Of a stretch of 64,000 nt of DNA, positions 23,279-33,440 are shown piece after piece. This stretch comes from Phytophthora hibernalis (lineage: Eukaryota; Oomycota; Peronosporomycetes; Peronosporales; Peronosporaceae). A model generated the notes under the pieces. That model made no database searches and had not been told where the DNA came from. It worked only from the letters and a program-made list of their open reading frames with translations. Made by a program: the position numbers and the translations under genes. The first letter of the stretch is position 1; each line of letters begins with the position of its first letter. The stretch lies in contig JAAKBF010000039.1 of NCBI GenBank assembly GCA_012656075.1, forward strand, positions 310,001 through 374,000. Reading direction: 5' to 3'.

Positions 23279-24232
23279 GGAAGCTGCTGCCAAATACGCG
23301 TGTATGAAAAGGTACGAGTATTTTGAGACACATATCGTCACATACTGTAAAACGTGTCCTAATTAGTAATTCCCGTGGATCATTTAAAATTAGGTATTAC
23401 AGGAGGACAGGGATTTTTTTAACTGATGTGGTATTAAATATTAGCATACACAGTTAAAAATTAGGACAGGGCTGATAGTACACAGTGATTCCAACCGGTA
23501 ATTTTACCGTAATTTGCAGCCCTGGTGTAGACAGATAGCATGTTGGCCTCTTCATTTAGACGTTATCAATGCTGAAGTCAGTGGGGCAAAGCTCACAGTC
23601 AAGGTCGCGTTAATGGTGGACGTGGCTGGTTAGTTGAGCCGAGACAGGCATCGTGTGAAGTTTGGCAAGGTCTTCCGTACCGGTAACGTGAAATAGCCGC
23701 TAATTCAGCGAAAATCAAGACGGAATTTCTACAGTAACCTGCGCACGCCGATAAGCATGACTAGCGTCACGCTATTAGCGCGGGAAAATATATGCAAAGA
23801 AACAATTTAAAGTTGCAAAGCCTCCGAGGACGGAGGAGCAGCCGACGGGCCAGAGGGACTCAAGCAGCACGGCAATCTTGCCACGCGTCTTCGTGGGGGC
23901 AGCAGCTCCCGCACGACTTGTCCTTGCGTAATCAACCTGACTGGAAGCTTGTTTTTAGTGAGTGCAGGAGATCAGCCCCACAATTTATTTATTTTCGCCC
24001 TAACCGCTTAATATTTTGAGCCACATACTGGAGCGATCCAATTCCAAACGAGAAGGGATGGCGTTTGGGAAATAATATGCATAAACCGGACAATCAGGTC
24101 TGGGACAGCAAATCACAGGACAGTGTCCACAGATTTTGACAGGAATAAAATCTCTGCGGGAATCGCTCCACTATCACATACTGAAGTACTCGTACTTTTT
24201 CATGCGCGCGTATGTGACAGCAGCCACTCCGG
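23279..24232. repeat. Imperfect inverted repeat pair enclosing ~950 bp without genes
   Basis: The block containing ATGAAAAGGTACGAGTATTT (23279-23330) recurs inverted as AAGTACTCGTACTTTTTCAT (24185-24232), about 80% identical over 50 bp. A smaller hairpin pair AATTAGGACACG/CGTGTCCTAATT lies at 23237-23248 and 23351-23362. This is probably a decayed non-autonomous DNA transposon. No coding sequence was recognised between the arms. Confidence 0.45.
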
Positions 24233-24810
24233 ATTTTATTCCTCCGGAAAAAAGTGATCCAGTGGCCCAGTAATATCGACGTATCATTAACCCTTTCGTG
24301 AACGCGGGCGGACTCGAGGGTTTCACTCGATCAAACTATACCATACAAGCCAAGATGTTAAGCTATGAAAGGGGGAATTTTGCCCCTTTCACAAGTTACG
24401 GTACTACCTCATCACCCTGATCGGCATTTTTGTTATTGGCCGAAAGTCTTCCGGTGTTTCATTCTTGGACCGCGGCGCTTGATTGGCTGCGCATCGACTG
24501 GGGTGATGACGTAAAGCGACAGATCCTGGACCAGATCGCGTAAGATATTGCGTTCCACTATGAAATCTATCGGCATCAGTCATCAGTACGTGGAGAAGAC
24601 ATGAGCACCCGTCACGATGTCGGGGCATTGACACCACTAGCTACGTGCCTGCAGTAACAGAACCGGCGTAGCTTATTAGACAGCGAAGAACCCAGACGCT
24701 ACCTATCTTGTGTTGTGTGAGTGTGTAGCGCTTAAAGGTTCACCGTTCGTGCTGTAAACTCGCCACGTCTAGCGGAGATTTATTCGCCTGTCAAAAGAAC
24801 GCGACAGAGG

Positions 24811-24817
24811 TATATAT
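24811..24817 (+). promoter_or_regulatory. TATA box of the element 1 transposase gene
   Basis: TATATAT lies 74 bp upstream of the transposase ATG at 24891, inside the left end of the element. Confidence 0.5.
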
Positions 24818-24890
24818 CTTGGTTTCACTATTCAAAATCAAAACTGAATCTAAGTATACTCTAATCGCCATTTGGACAAAATAAACCAGT

Positions 24891-27210
24891 ATGGAGGGCA
24901 ACGGAAGAAAGCGACTGCCGGACACTGTGTCCGATGGTGACGTAAGGGGTGGAAGCAAGGCCGACATGATACTGCAGGGCGCTGGGTCTGGTGGTGGTGT
25001 CGGTGCAAACGGGGACGTCGTGGAGTGACCTCTGCGCCTGGTTATGGTAGAGGCGAGGAGGTCGCCACCGTGGCTGCCAAGTGTAGCGTCTGGTCACGGT
25101 GACGAAAATGGTACTGCCAGGAGCCTGACCGTCATAGCGCGTGGAGGCGGCAGCGTTGAGAATGGGTTTGTTTCGCTTCTGTGCAGTACATCGTCTAGTG
25201 GTGGTGTCTGGGGAGATGGATCCCACGTACCTGCTGCTGCCGATGGTGCTGAGGGTGCTTCTTCGTCTACCACAAAGCGAAAGCGGGGTAGACCCAAAGG
25301 CTTAAAAAAACCGAGGACATCAAATGCTGCTGAACCTAAGCCTAAGCGTGGGCGTCCAGCAGGAGCAAGGCGTCGCCAAGACGGAGCCTAACACAAGCAA
25401 TGGGCCACACCCATGACGGCGCAATCAAAGAGACTCAACCGAGCTCGAACTCGGTGGCGAGAAGCCCGCAGCTTGAAGAAACCCCGGCCGCCGATGTTCC
25501 TGCAAATGAAAGTGATGCTGATGGTAACATGCTACCAGGCACCATAGTTCCGAGTACGGCTTCACCGGATGGAGGGGCACCTCGGTCCAACCCGACTCGA
25601 CCACCCCTGATTCCGGCCCTCTATGTCGATACACTTGTAGCTTTCGCGCCCGAGAGAGAAGGCTGGACGAAACGGCAGAAGATCAAGGACAAGTACATGG
25701 GCGTGGGGAGTTCGTATCTTGTCGGGCGTGTGTGTCGGATCGTCAAGGGCGCGTTGTTTCATGTGCAATGACTAGACTCTCAGTACCAGAACATGAACGT
25801 TTGAACCTCAGTATGATTCAGCGTGGGAACGCCAACTATCGCTCCTTGCACGGAAATTCATCTCGTGTGGGCTGGAGTCGCCTTTGTGGAGCTGACGAAG
25901 GAGACGACACTCAAATCGAAGGCGACATTGACGACATGGAGGAGTGCATGGAGAAGTATGACCCCCAATGGAGCTGCCAACATCGCTTTCGGAGGTTGAA
26001 GCCATCAAAAATATGCGTTTCGACCCTGAAGCACAGTGTGTGGAAGCAGGGCACTTATATCGGCACACGGACAGCGCTACCATGACTCGACTTCTTCCTC
26101 ACTTCAAGCATCTATTTGGACACTCTGCTTCAGCGAGTTTCTTCGCCTACATTCTCTCTCTTTCTGGCAGCAAGTCGTTGGAGAAACAAACAGCTATGCC
26201 CGAGTGCATGGCATCGCAGTCGCAAAACCTTTACGCTGGACAAGGTTATGACATTTCTCGGTGTGAGGTTCTACATCGAGCTAGTGGATAAAGGGAAGTT
26301 CACCAACTATTGCAAGTCCGCTCTGAACAGAGAACCTTCGACGCCCCAAAATGCATCAAAGAGTATAACGCAAACATGCAGGGTGTCGACCGTCTCGACC
26401 AAGTTCGAGCGAGGTTCTCTTTAGCTGATGGACATTCATTCAAGAAGTGGTTTAAAAAGCTGGGTCTAGCGCTCGTGGATGTCGCGCGTTCAAATGCGTA
26501 CTTCACACGCAAGTTGGCACTCGGAGTCTCCTAAGATCGGGACTCTCATCGCGATTTCATCACTCAACTGAGCCCGGAATTGCTGTCTGGAAAGTGGAAA
26601 GAGGCGCCCAGTGAGCGGCTTATGTTTTACACGGACGTAAATTCGCTGGGTGCACCAGCGACAGTGGCGGAAGAGATGTCACCGTCAAGTGCAGTGTGGA
26701 TCGTTGGCAAGCGCGATGGTGATGGAGGTTGTGGCAGTCCTCAGAAGCGTTCCTCCGCGATTGCCTCAAAGCAGCTATATCCGGAGTCCAATCGGAAGAG
26801 GTGGAAATGTGTGGTATGTAAGGGGAAGACAGATACGCGACGGAGGTGACCAACTTGTGCGTTCTCCACAATGTTTGCCTGTGTAAGCACGTGTTCGAGA
26901 CCAGCGAGCCATATATGTGCCTTAAGCGGACTTGGACCTGCCGGGAGAAATATCATCGGTATTATCTACCTCGAAAGCTTTTCTCGAACAAGGGCAAAGT
27001 GCGTACCAGCTCACAGCTGTACAAACTGAAGCATGAGAGTATGAACCAGCGCGATTTGAGTCCTGAACGAGAAGCGGGCGCAATCGGAAGAGGTGTAAAT
27101 GTGTGGTATGTAAGGGGAAGACAGATACGCGACGGAGGTGACCAACGTTTGCGTTCTCCACAATGTTTGCCCAGCGTCCGTCCAAGTGTTGCACGTTCGA
27201 TCAACTTGTA
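24891..27210 (+). pseudogene. piggyBac-like transposase of element 1, catalytic core deleted
   Basis: The ATG is at 24891. The N-terminal region contains two AT-hooks (KRGRPKG and KRGRPAG, near 25280-25370) but is cut by an in-frame TGA at 25026. A family-specific segment follows (LYVDTLVAFAPEREGWTKRQ), then FWQQVVGETNSYARVHG near 26165 and FLGVRFYIELVDKGKFTNY near 26260, both typical of the piggyBac domain. The text then jumps to YNANMQGVDRLDQVRARFS (26365), so roughly 200 residues holding the first two catalytic Asp residues are missing; the third (in GVD) remains. A cysteine-rich C-terminal zinc finger (CVVCKG... C.LHNVCLCKH) begins at 26809. With the core deletion it cannot be active. Confidence 0.8.
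26791..27172 (+). repeat. Direct duplication of the transposase zinc-finger start
   Basis: About 90 bp starting AATCGGAAGAGGTG at 26791 recurs at 27082 with very few changes, an offset of about 291 bp. The second copy follows the end of the finger-coding region, so the duplication probably arose after the gene was already damaged. Confidence 0.8.
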
Positions 27211-27249
27211 GTTAAAGCGTGAATTCGTGTCGAAGTTTCTATAGATTTA

Positions 27250-27660
27250 CAAGACAACAAAATTGTGTGTATTTAGCTTGGTTTCACTATTGAAATTATT
27301 CAGTTTAGTTCAGAGATTGAAAGGAGCGATACAAGTATGCACGCTGTAGCTCGGACTTCCAGCTGCAAGCTATATCAGCTACTTTGAATAGCTAGTTCCT
27401 TCAAAATGGGGAAAGCTAAGGAGGACCCGCCAGCTGGGAGGGCCCTCACAGGAAATGAACAACATAAACACAAAAAGCGCATTATCGTCGGCAACGCTTG
27501 TCTGCGGATGTGCCGTTGCCGACGAAAATACAAAATTGTGCGTATTTAGCTTGATTTCACTATTGAAATTATTCAGTTTAGTTCTGTGATTGAAAGGAGC
27601 GATAGAAGTATGCACGCTGTGGCTCGGACTTCCAGCTACAGTCTTCAAAGAAGCTATATC
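27250..27660 (+). repeat. Direct repeat between the two convergent genes of element 1
   Basis: The block TTTCACTATTGAAATTATTC with flanking sequence occurs near 27282 and again near 27552, with GATTGAAAGGAGCGATA following in both. The two copies are about 100 bp each and offset by about 270 bp. They occupy the junction where the 3' ends of the transposase and DOT1 genes meet. Confidence 0.75.
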
Positions 27661-28788
27661 AGCTTCTTTGAAGAGCTCAAAGGAAGAGCAAAATTCAGCG
27701 AAGCAAGGCTCGCGGTGGCGTGGGCAAATGGGAGCTGTGCAGACGAAGAGACGCAAGTGAGACATATCACTGAGTTCTTGCTTCACGAATTCGATCGTGA
27801 CAATCTCGAACAAGATATTGTTCCAAAAGACGATTGTAGCTTGCGCGTACGGATCCATGCGCGAGAAGCGGAGCCCAGTGATGTCATTGCCGGTGAACTC
27901 AAGTCTTCCGTCAAGACGTCCGGCGAACGGACTCCTGGAAATCAAATCTATCCCAAGATCTTGTACTTCGTCGCGAATCTCGATCTCAATCGCCTTCGAA
28001 ACCTTGGTCGCAAGCACTACTTGTAAAAACTACATTGCCTAGACCAGAAACAATGTCGAAAAATACGTCTTGTGCAGTGATATCATCAAGTTCGCGCAAT
28101 AACATCGTCACACCGGCCGGCAGAACTTCGCCGACATTCATGTGAGGGCTGCTACCAGCATGGGCGACCTCAGCGCGTGACACACGAGCAAACATTGATG
28201 TAACAGCTTGCTCCGCACTCGCGGAAGACAGTACTGACGCTTCTTGTCCTGGCACACGTATCGTGGGTGTTCGTCGAGCTCCTGGATGTGGCGTCACTGC
28301 TGCACGTAACGCTGCTCGCGCTGAACGTGTCACGGCAGCTTCTGGAGAACGTTGCTGCAGCCCTCCTGGTTTCTGGCGAGCTTCAGGAGGCGTCAGGGCG
28401 CCAATACACGCTACCGGTGTCGCTGCAGGTGTTGCTGATCGTGGCACTGGTGGTGTAAGTGTCTGGTGAGCAACAGGAGGCGGGGTCGCTGCCTCATCAG
28501 CTTCAAGTGGTGTTAGCTTTGAGGCAAGACTCCGAAGTCGCTGCGTGACAGACGGAGGGCGGCCACGTGGACGCCGAACTGGTGTATAGAAATTAGCAGG
28601 AAAGCGTGTAATGTCCCGACACCATGTACGATACAGTGTATTGAGCCTCTGACGCAGTGCGGTCGCCGTATGCCCTGTGGATCGCGGAGCGCAACGTCAC
28701 TCCAGGAGACCCGCGTTCTGCCGTCGATGAACCCTCGAGCAATCTGCACAAGGTGTTTGTCATCGTCGAAAGTGAAAGTGGTCAGCAT
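27379..28788 (-). pseudogene. SANT-AT-hook-DOT1 methyltransferase gene carried by piggyBac-like element 1
   Basis: The start is the ATG at 28788. A SANT/Myb-like domain (FTFDDDKHLVQIARGFIDGR, then, after a frame change near 28690, ALRQRLNTLYRTWCRDITRF) is followed by an AT-hook (RRPRGRPP) and a Thr/Pro/Ala-rich linker. Near 28110-28030 the methyltransferase begins: GEVLPAGVTMLLREL, then FFDIVSGLGNVV, the SAM-binding loop with Val where a Gly is usual. After a further shift: VSKAIEIEIRDEVQDLGIDL and the DOT1-specific ATIVFWNNILFEIVTIEFVK, which corresponds to the V-F-x-N-N-x-x-F signature of DOT1. DOT1 enzymes methylate histone H3 Lys79 in nucleosomes. The DOT1 assignment rests on the order of these motifs; the substrate here is inferred. 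Confidence 0.75.
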
Positions 28789-29284
28789 GTCAGTACAAAG
28801 ACCGCAATGTCAGCGAACGTTGCGAGTGTCTTGGGTTTCGTATTGAAATGGCGGAGGTCCAGTCGTTGGATATAGGACAAAGTCTAGGCAGTGGAGATGT
28901 GCGCTGTCATTTTCTCGATTCTGCTGACGCAATCTCGAACTTAAGTGCATACTTTCGTACTTAAATGGATAGCTTTCACTGGTGTACGCCACATCTGGTA
29001 ACATATTGAGCGGGTAGGGATCCATGAACACGATACGATTGGTAGTTACAAAACTAGGTGGTGTGATGGTTGAACTTCTGTGGAAAGGGAGCATTTTGCC
29101 TCCTTTCGTGGCCGATTTCCTCGCAGGTTTTGACTCGATCATCAAAGGGTCAAAATGCCCCTGTTGATCACGAAAGGGTTAATACCGGCAATATTTTAAT
29201 ATTAAAATACAAGTAATGCATTTGTTGGTGCATACTCTAAATACCTGAACCGTGATTGTTCAGTAAAATACGGTTCATTCAACT

Positions 29285-30703
29285 ATGCATTTTGCGAATC
29301 AATTGAGTAAGATGTTCGTGCGGCTGGGACGTCTTCAGCGCCTGGAAGCTTTGCGTGCGCTTCCATCAGCGTCTCGTTCCGCGTGCAAACCCGTGGGTCA
29401 TGTCCGTATTTTCTCCAAGAAGACGCCAGAGCCGCAAGCGCCCGTGCGCCCCACCAAACAGATGGTGGTCAGTGAGCTCAAAGAGGTGGGGAAGCTCATG
29501 TTCGGCGGCTTGGCAGTCACGACGGCGCTCATCGCATCTGGAGGCTTTGTTATTGAAACCGTCAAAGAGATGAACCTATGGCACCCCAGGGTTCATGGTG
29601 CAGGTCTCGGGGCAGGACGGACAGCCGGTGGACGTCCACGTGCAGCGTCGAGGCGGCGGAGACGTGACGGTTTTGTTCGACGGTGGCGTGGGGAGACGTC
29701 CTTCGACTGGGACAAAGTGGCGGCCGAAGTGGCTACGTTTGCCACGGTGGTGAGCGTGGACCGGCCGGGCTGGGCTTCTCCAAGCCTGGAGCTCAGCCAC
29801 GGACGTCCACGCAGATCGCGGACGAGTACAAGCAGATTCTGGACAAGTTGAACGTGACGGGGAAAGTGGTGCTGGTAGCACATGGAGCAGGAGGATACCA
29901 CATGAGGTCGGTGGACAATTGAGATGCGTGCTGGGAACGGTTGTTGATGTCGATTTTTGTAGGGAGCTGGCTGAGGAGCTCAGGACGGCGCGTGGGCACA
30001 GCCCTAAGTGCGAGGGACTGGTGCTAGTTGACGCCTTGCAAGGTGATCTGGTGATGAACTGGTGTGCTCTAAGCCATGTGCTGATAGATGTTTTGGTGCT
30101 GGGTTTTTGGTAGAGAACCTGCGAAGTGAGCTGGAGAGCGTGTCGGAGGTAGTGGTCAAGTCGCTGTCTGAGATGGACAGCAACGGCGAGATGGTGCTGC
30201 GCCTCTCTCGCTTGGGGTTGATTCGGCTGATTAACATAGTGCAGCACGCCAAGTCTGTAGCCAAATACTCTGCTGTTGCTCTGCCGTACGTGGAGTACTT
30301 TTCGCCGTCACCGGCACACCGTGAAGGCGCACTGCGTGAGAACGAGGCTATCCCGCAGACAGAGGAGCACTTTAGGCACGTTGCGCCTGGAACCACGCCC
30401 TTTGAGTTCCCGTGCGTTGTGCTCTCGCATGGCAAGGCTGGTATGTTTGACAGCATGAAGATGCAAGCAGGTGTCACCCCGCAAACGCTTGCGGATTTGG
30501 AGCGCAAGTGGCTGGACGCTCAGACCAAGTTGGCACGCACAGTTAGCAAGCAGAGCGTGCACGTCGTGGTCAATGACGCAGGCCACTGCATCCACCACGA
30601 GAAACCTGACGAGGTCACCAGGGCTGTTCGTGCGCTGGTGGATGGGATCCACGGGGATGTGGACGAACACCGTGGTCTCTTATCGCTCACGAAGAAGACC
30701 TAA
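29285..30703 (+). CDS. Alpha/beta-hydrolase-fold protein with mitochondrial-type N-terminus, three exons
   Basis: The ATG at 29285 opens an Arg-rich, Ser-rich leader (MFVRLGRLQRLEALRALPSA) and then a hydrophobic segment (FGGLAVTTALIASGGFVIET), suggesting a mitochondrial or membrane-anchored protein. The core is an alpha/beta-hydrolase: VVSVDRPG, the nucleophile-elbow region VVLVAHGAGGYH, and a C-terminal NDAGHCIHHEKPDEV holding the expected catalytic His. The elbow has Gly where the nucleophilic Ser should be. Introns: 29907-29962 (56 nt) and 30043-30113 (71 nt), both GT-AG and frame-preserving. The first exon has three frame changes at short C/G runs (29583-29586, 29690-29693, near 29767). 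Two are repaired by adding one G. The substrate is unknown. Confidence 0.7.
29907..29962 (+). other. Intron 1 of the alpha/beta-hydrolase gene
   Basis: It starts GTCGGTGG and ends TTTTTGTAG, 56 nt. Splicing joins Y-H-M-R to E-L-A-E-E in frame. Confidence 0.7.
30043..30113 (+). other. Intron 2 of the alpha/beta-hydrolase gene
   Basis: It starts GTGATCTG and ends TTTTTGGTAG, 71 nt. Splicing joins V-D-A-L-Q to E-N-L-R-S-E in frame. Confidence 0.7.
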
Positions 30704-31228
30704 GTACTCTAGGCTGAAATAACGTTTAGAAAGCGCGTTTACCCCACTCAATACCTGTGTCATCGCTCTTCTTGGTATCAAATACATGCTCGCTGCTAGT
30801 GAATCCGCGCTATTATACCACCCGCTACTCCGCCCTATGATAATGCCAGCACCAACGCTGGATTTCACAGAAGCAGCGTTTCTTATACGAGCACTTTGTT
30901 GTTGGTCGAGATGGGGTGGCAGCGAAAGGAAGTCAACCTGAGAATGACTGCGCGCCAAGTCAAACAGAAGGCTATCGTCGTGACTACCATCCTTCTGATG
31001 CTGGCTATGCTGACAGAAGCCGGCTACGTGGATCTGTACCAGGATGCAGACTCTGAAAACAAACTCACGAGAGTCGAGGACGTGCAACGACCTCATTGCT
31101 CTGGACAACAGCATCACGTCGGCGAAGTGGTACGACCTGCCCGAGATGGGCAACTTTTTCGCAGGTGGAGACGAACACAAATCATGGAAAATCAAAACGC
31201 AGAACAAGGGGACGATGATACATCCACC

Positions 31229-32392
31229 CAGGCCTCTATATTTGAGGTATCATACCTCATTCCCTCGATTAGCTTAATGGAGGCAAGCTAAGTGAGGTAA
31301 CGTGAGGTCCAGGTGCAATGAAAGAGAAATTAAGAAGAATCTAGTTATCCGCTATGGCTAGTGCATTCAATTGCGTGAACTGCTTCGAGTGCAGAATGCC
31401 TTCAAGTGAGAAATCGGTGAGCGACTGCCGGTACTCGTCGCGTTCCCAACCAACGACAGAGAAGTCCGACTCCACTGACGTTGCAAACTCGAATTCGGTT
31501 CGCAACCAACGACAGAGAAGTCCGACTCCACTGACGTTGCAAACTCGAATTCGGTTCGCAACCAGCCAGGGCGTCACTTTGTACATTGAAAGCCAGCGTG
31601 TGCTGACAAACTTGGGGCAGGTTGATTTCATTTGAGCGATCATACCGTACTGGCGCCGAAGCCAGCCCAACAGTTTTGTCAGTTTACCCACGAATCGCTC
31701 GTCACCCAGTCGTTTGTATTCGGCTTGAGCAACCAGATCCAGTTGATGCAGACCGCACCACACACGTGTGAGCGAAAATCTGGTAGCTCTGTTTAACCGA
31801 GTTTGTAGACCGGAAAGGTGCCCCGTCATCGTCGGATCTCCGTCGGTACCAACTGACAGGTGCTTTGAACGCCATTGGTCATTCATTGACAGCATCCATC
31901 ACCCGCTGGCACACTTCAAAAAGAGTGCGAGAGGTCTTGTTGAGAACAGAGGAACAGCAATCAGGTGTACGTTGACTAGTTTACCACATATAAGCTTACT
32001 GTGAAAACGCACGCGGATGTCGAGGTATGACGTGCCCTGGACACTGCCGACATCAAGAGCGAGCGAGTACGCCCAGCACGTTTGAGCAGACGATGGCAGC
32101 TGAAACAACTTCGGCGACGAAACATGGACGTTGTATCCATCGTAGTTTGGGCTTGGCTTGAAAATACTGAGTACCTTGGCACGAGTCGATTGGGCATCAA
32201 CGTCAACTGGGTTGTACAGCAAGCCGCCGATAATTTCGTCAACAACGCTAAGTTCTATCAATAGGGAAGTACTTGACTGATGTTGTTAGTGCTCTGGTGT
32301 CTTCCGTCTATCTTAACCGAGGTATGATCGGGCTACTTAATTGAGGGATTGTGAGGGAAACAGGTCCGATTTCCCTCAAATATAGAGGCCTG
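31229..32392. mobile_element. hAT transposon, 1,164 bp, with perfect 8-bp target duplication
   Basis: The terminal repeats CAGGCCTCTATATTTGAGG (left) and its reverse complement (right end at 32392) are exact. CATCCACC occurs immediately outside both ends (31221-31228 and 32393-32400), the 8-bp duplication expected of hAT elements. The element carries only part of a transposase and is non-autonomous. Confidence 0.9.
31341..32261 (-). pseudogene. hAT transposase fragment
   Basis: Two minus-strand pieces in order: 32261-31899 (TCWAYSLALDVGSVQGTSYL, the hAT core region with a conserved Asp) and 31895-31341 (VGTDGDPTMTGHLSGLQTRL followed by RVWCGLHQLDLVAQAEYKRL, the family's C-H-x-x-x-L segment). 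The C-terminal dimerisation region is missing, and an 81-bp stretch (31441-31570) is partly duplicated in tandem. Not functional. Confidence 0.65.
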
Positions 32393-32584
32393 CATCCACC
32401 GGACCAAATCGGATTACATTTCGTTTTCAAATCTCTAGCATAAACATCATAATCTTTTCATAAAAGAAGCAGATTTAAATGACGAAGATACCATCTATTT
32501 GCAGAGGTGCGTATTTGTTTACAGAGGGTTGATGAAGTTTACAATGTCTAAATGTAGAGATCTGTAGTGTGTACCAAATCGTGA

Positions 32585-33440
32585 ATAAAGAATGCTAGCA
32601 AACTCGTAAATTCACGATACGACTTCCGACTCACGTTTTTATGTTTTCGGTATTTACGACATTTCCAACTATGTTAGCAATCTCGTAAATCGTTTTCTCA
32701 TTTACGAAATCACCCTAACTCTCTCAACCATGCAGCTCGCTTTCCTGGCTCGTGACCCACGCATCCGTCTTGCACTTCTACTTCGCCTGTTCCCCAATGA
32801 GACAGAGCGGCTTCGCACCCGGACGTCCGCTTGGCTCAACGAGCGCTGCAAGGATTATTGCCAGGATTATTGCCTCACGAAGGAAGGAATCCGTTAACTC
32901 AGGACTGCATTGCGATGTCCGCACTACGGCAGCAAGGCCCAGCGCAGTTTTTACTGTTAATAAGGCAGAGCTAGCGACATCACCCCTTGTCTTTGTCTTG
33001 CTAATACGTAGTAAGTAGCGTACGGGGCGTACCTAGTCATAACATACAAGAGGACTAAGTCTAGCTCCTCGCTCCTGGGTAAATTTTCCGCGTCTGCTTC
33101 GCTTAGACTTGGCAGATTTGGCAGGTTTTGCAGCAGGAGACTGCTCGCCAGAAGAGGGGCGGAGAGAGGGGCGTCGGGTGGGTCGGGTCATCCGTGGCAG
33201 AAGAAGGGGAGCGGGCTTAGCGACCTCAGGTGTCTGATACCGTGTCATGCATGCTTGGTGCTGAGTGAAAAAATATTAATAGCCAATCAAAAGCCTAGTC
33301 ATGTCGTAAGAGCTCTTACGACTTTCTTGGAGAATCCCGTACGTACACGACTGCCATTCTACGAGATCGAGCATATAGACAGTACACCGCGCGTTTCTTT
33401 GACCCCATCTCGTAAAATACGAGTTTGCTAACATCTAATG
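32585..33440. repeat. Inverted-repeat element of ~850 bp, probable non-autonomous transposon
   Basis: GTGTACCAAAT...GCTAGCAAACTCGTAAATT near 32568-32613 is mirrored by an inverted copy near 33415-33450 (TAAAATACGAGTTTGCTAAC and TGTGTACC). Between them lie short open stretches: 32730-32898 on plus (starting MQLAFLARDPRIRLALLLRL) and 33033-33248 on minus (basic, Pro/Lys/Arg-rich). I cannot assign either. Confidence 0.4.

Larger units (their letters stand above)
24291..29178. mobile_element. piggyBac-like element 1 carrying a SANT-DOT1 gene
   Basis: The left end CCCTTTCGTGAACGC at 24291 directly follows TTAA (24287-24290). The right end ATCACGAAAGGG at 29178 directly precedes TTAA (29179-29182). 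TTAA is the piggyBac target, and CCCTTTCGTGA is shared by both ends in inverted orientation. Subterminal copies of an AAAGGG..ATTTTGCC..CTTT palindrome lie at 24368-24389 and 29083-29107, and GATCGAGT lies near each end. The element is 4,888 bp and holds two convergent genes: transposase on plus and a DOT1-type methyltransferase gene on minus. Its right end is only about 100 bp upstream of the alpha/beta-hydrolase start. Confidence 0.85.
30944..32443 (+). pseudogene. Small secreted-protein gene (beta/gamma-crystallin-like?) split by a hAT element
   Basis: The ATG at 30944 opens a clear signal peptide (a hydrophobic run TTILLMLAMLTEAG after a basic start), then YVDLYQDADSENKLTRV. After a one-base shift near 31073 the frame continues with a Cys and ITSAKWYDLPEMGNFFAGGD up to the hAT insertion at 31228. 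Skipping the element and one copy of its 8-bp duplication, the same frame runs on from 32401 and stops at 32441-32443, giving about 109 residues. The Y-x-D-x-x-x pattern with one Cys and a W-x-x-L-P segment resembles secreted beta/gamma-crystallin-fold proteins of oomycetes. That comparison is only suggestive. The insertion makes this copy non-functional unless the element excises. Confidence 0.5.

Noticed and set aside
24291..29178. The idea that the DOT1 gene is a host gene into which a piggyBac element inserted
   Set aside because: The DOT1 gene lies inside the TTAA-flanked termini and the same arrangement recurs in the second element, which a chance insertion would not explain.
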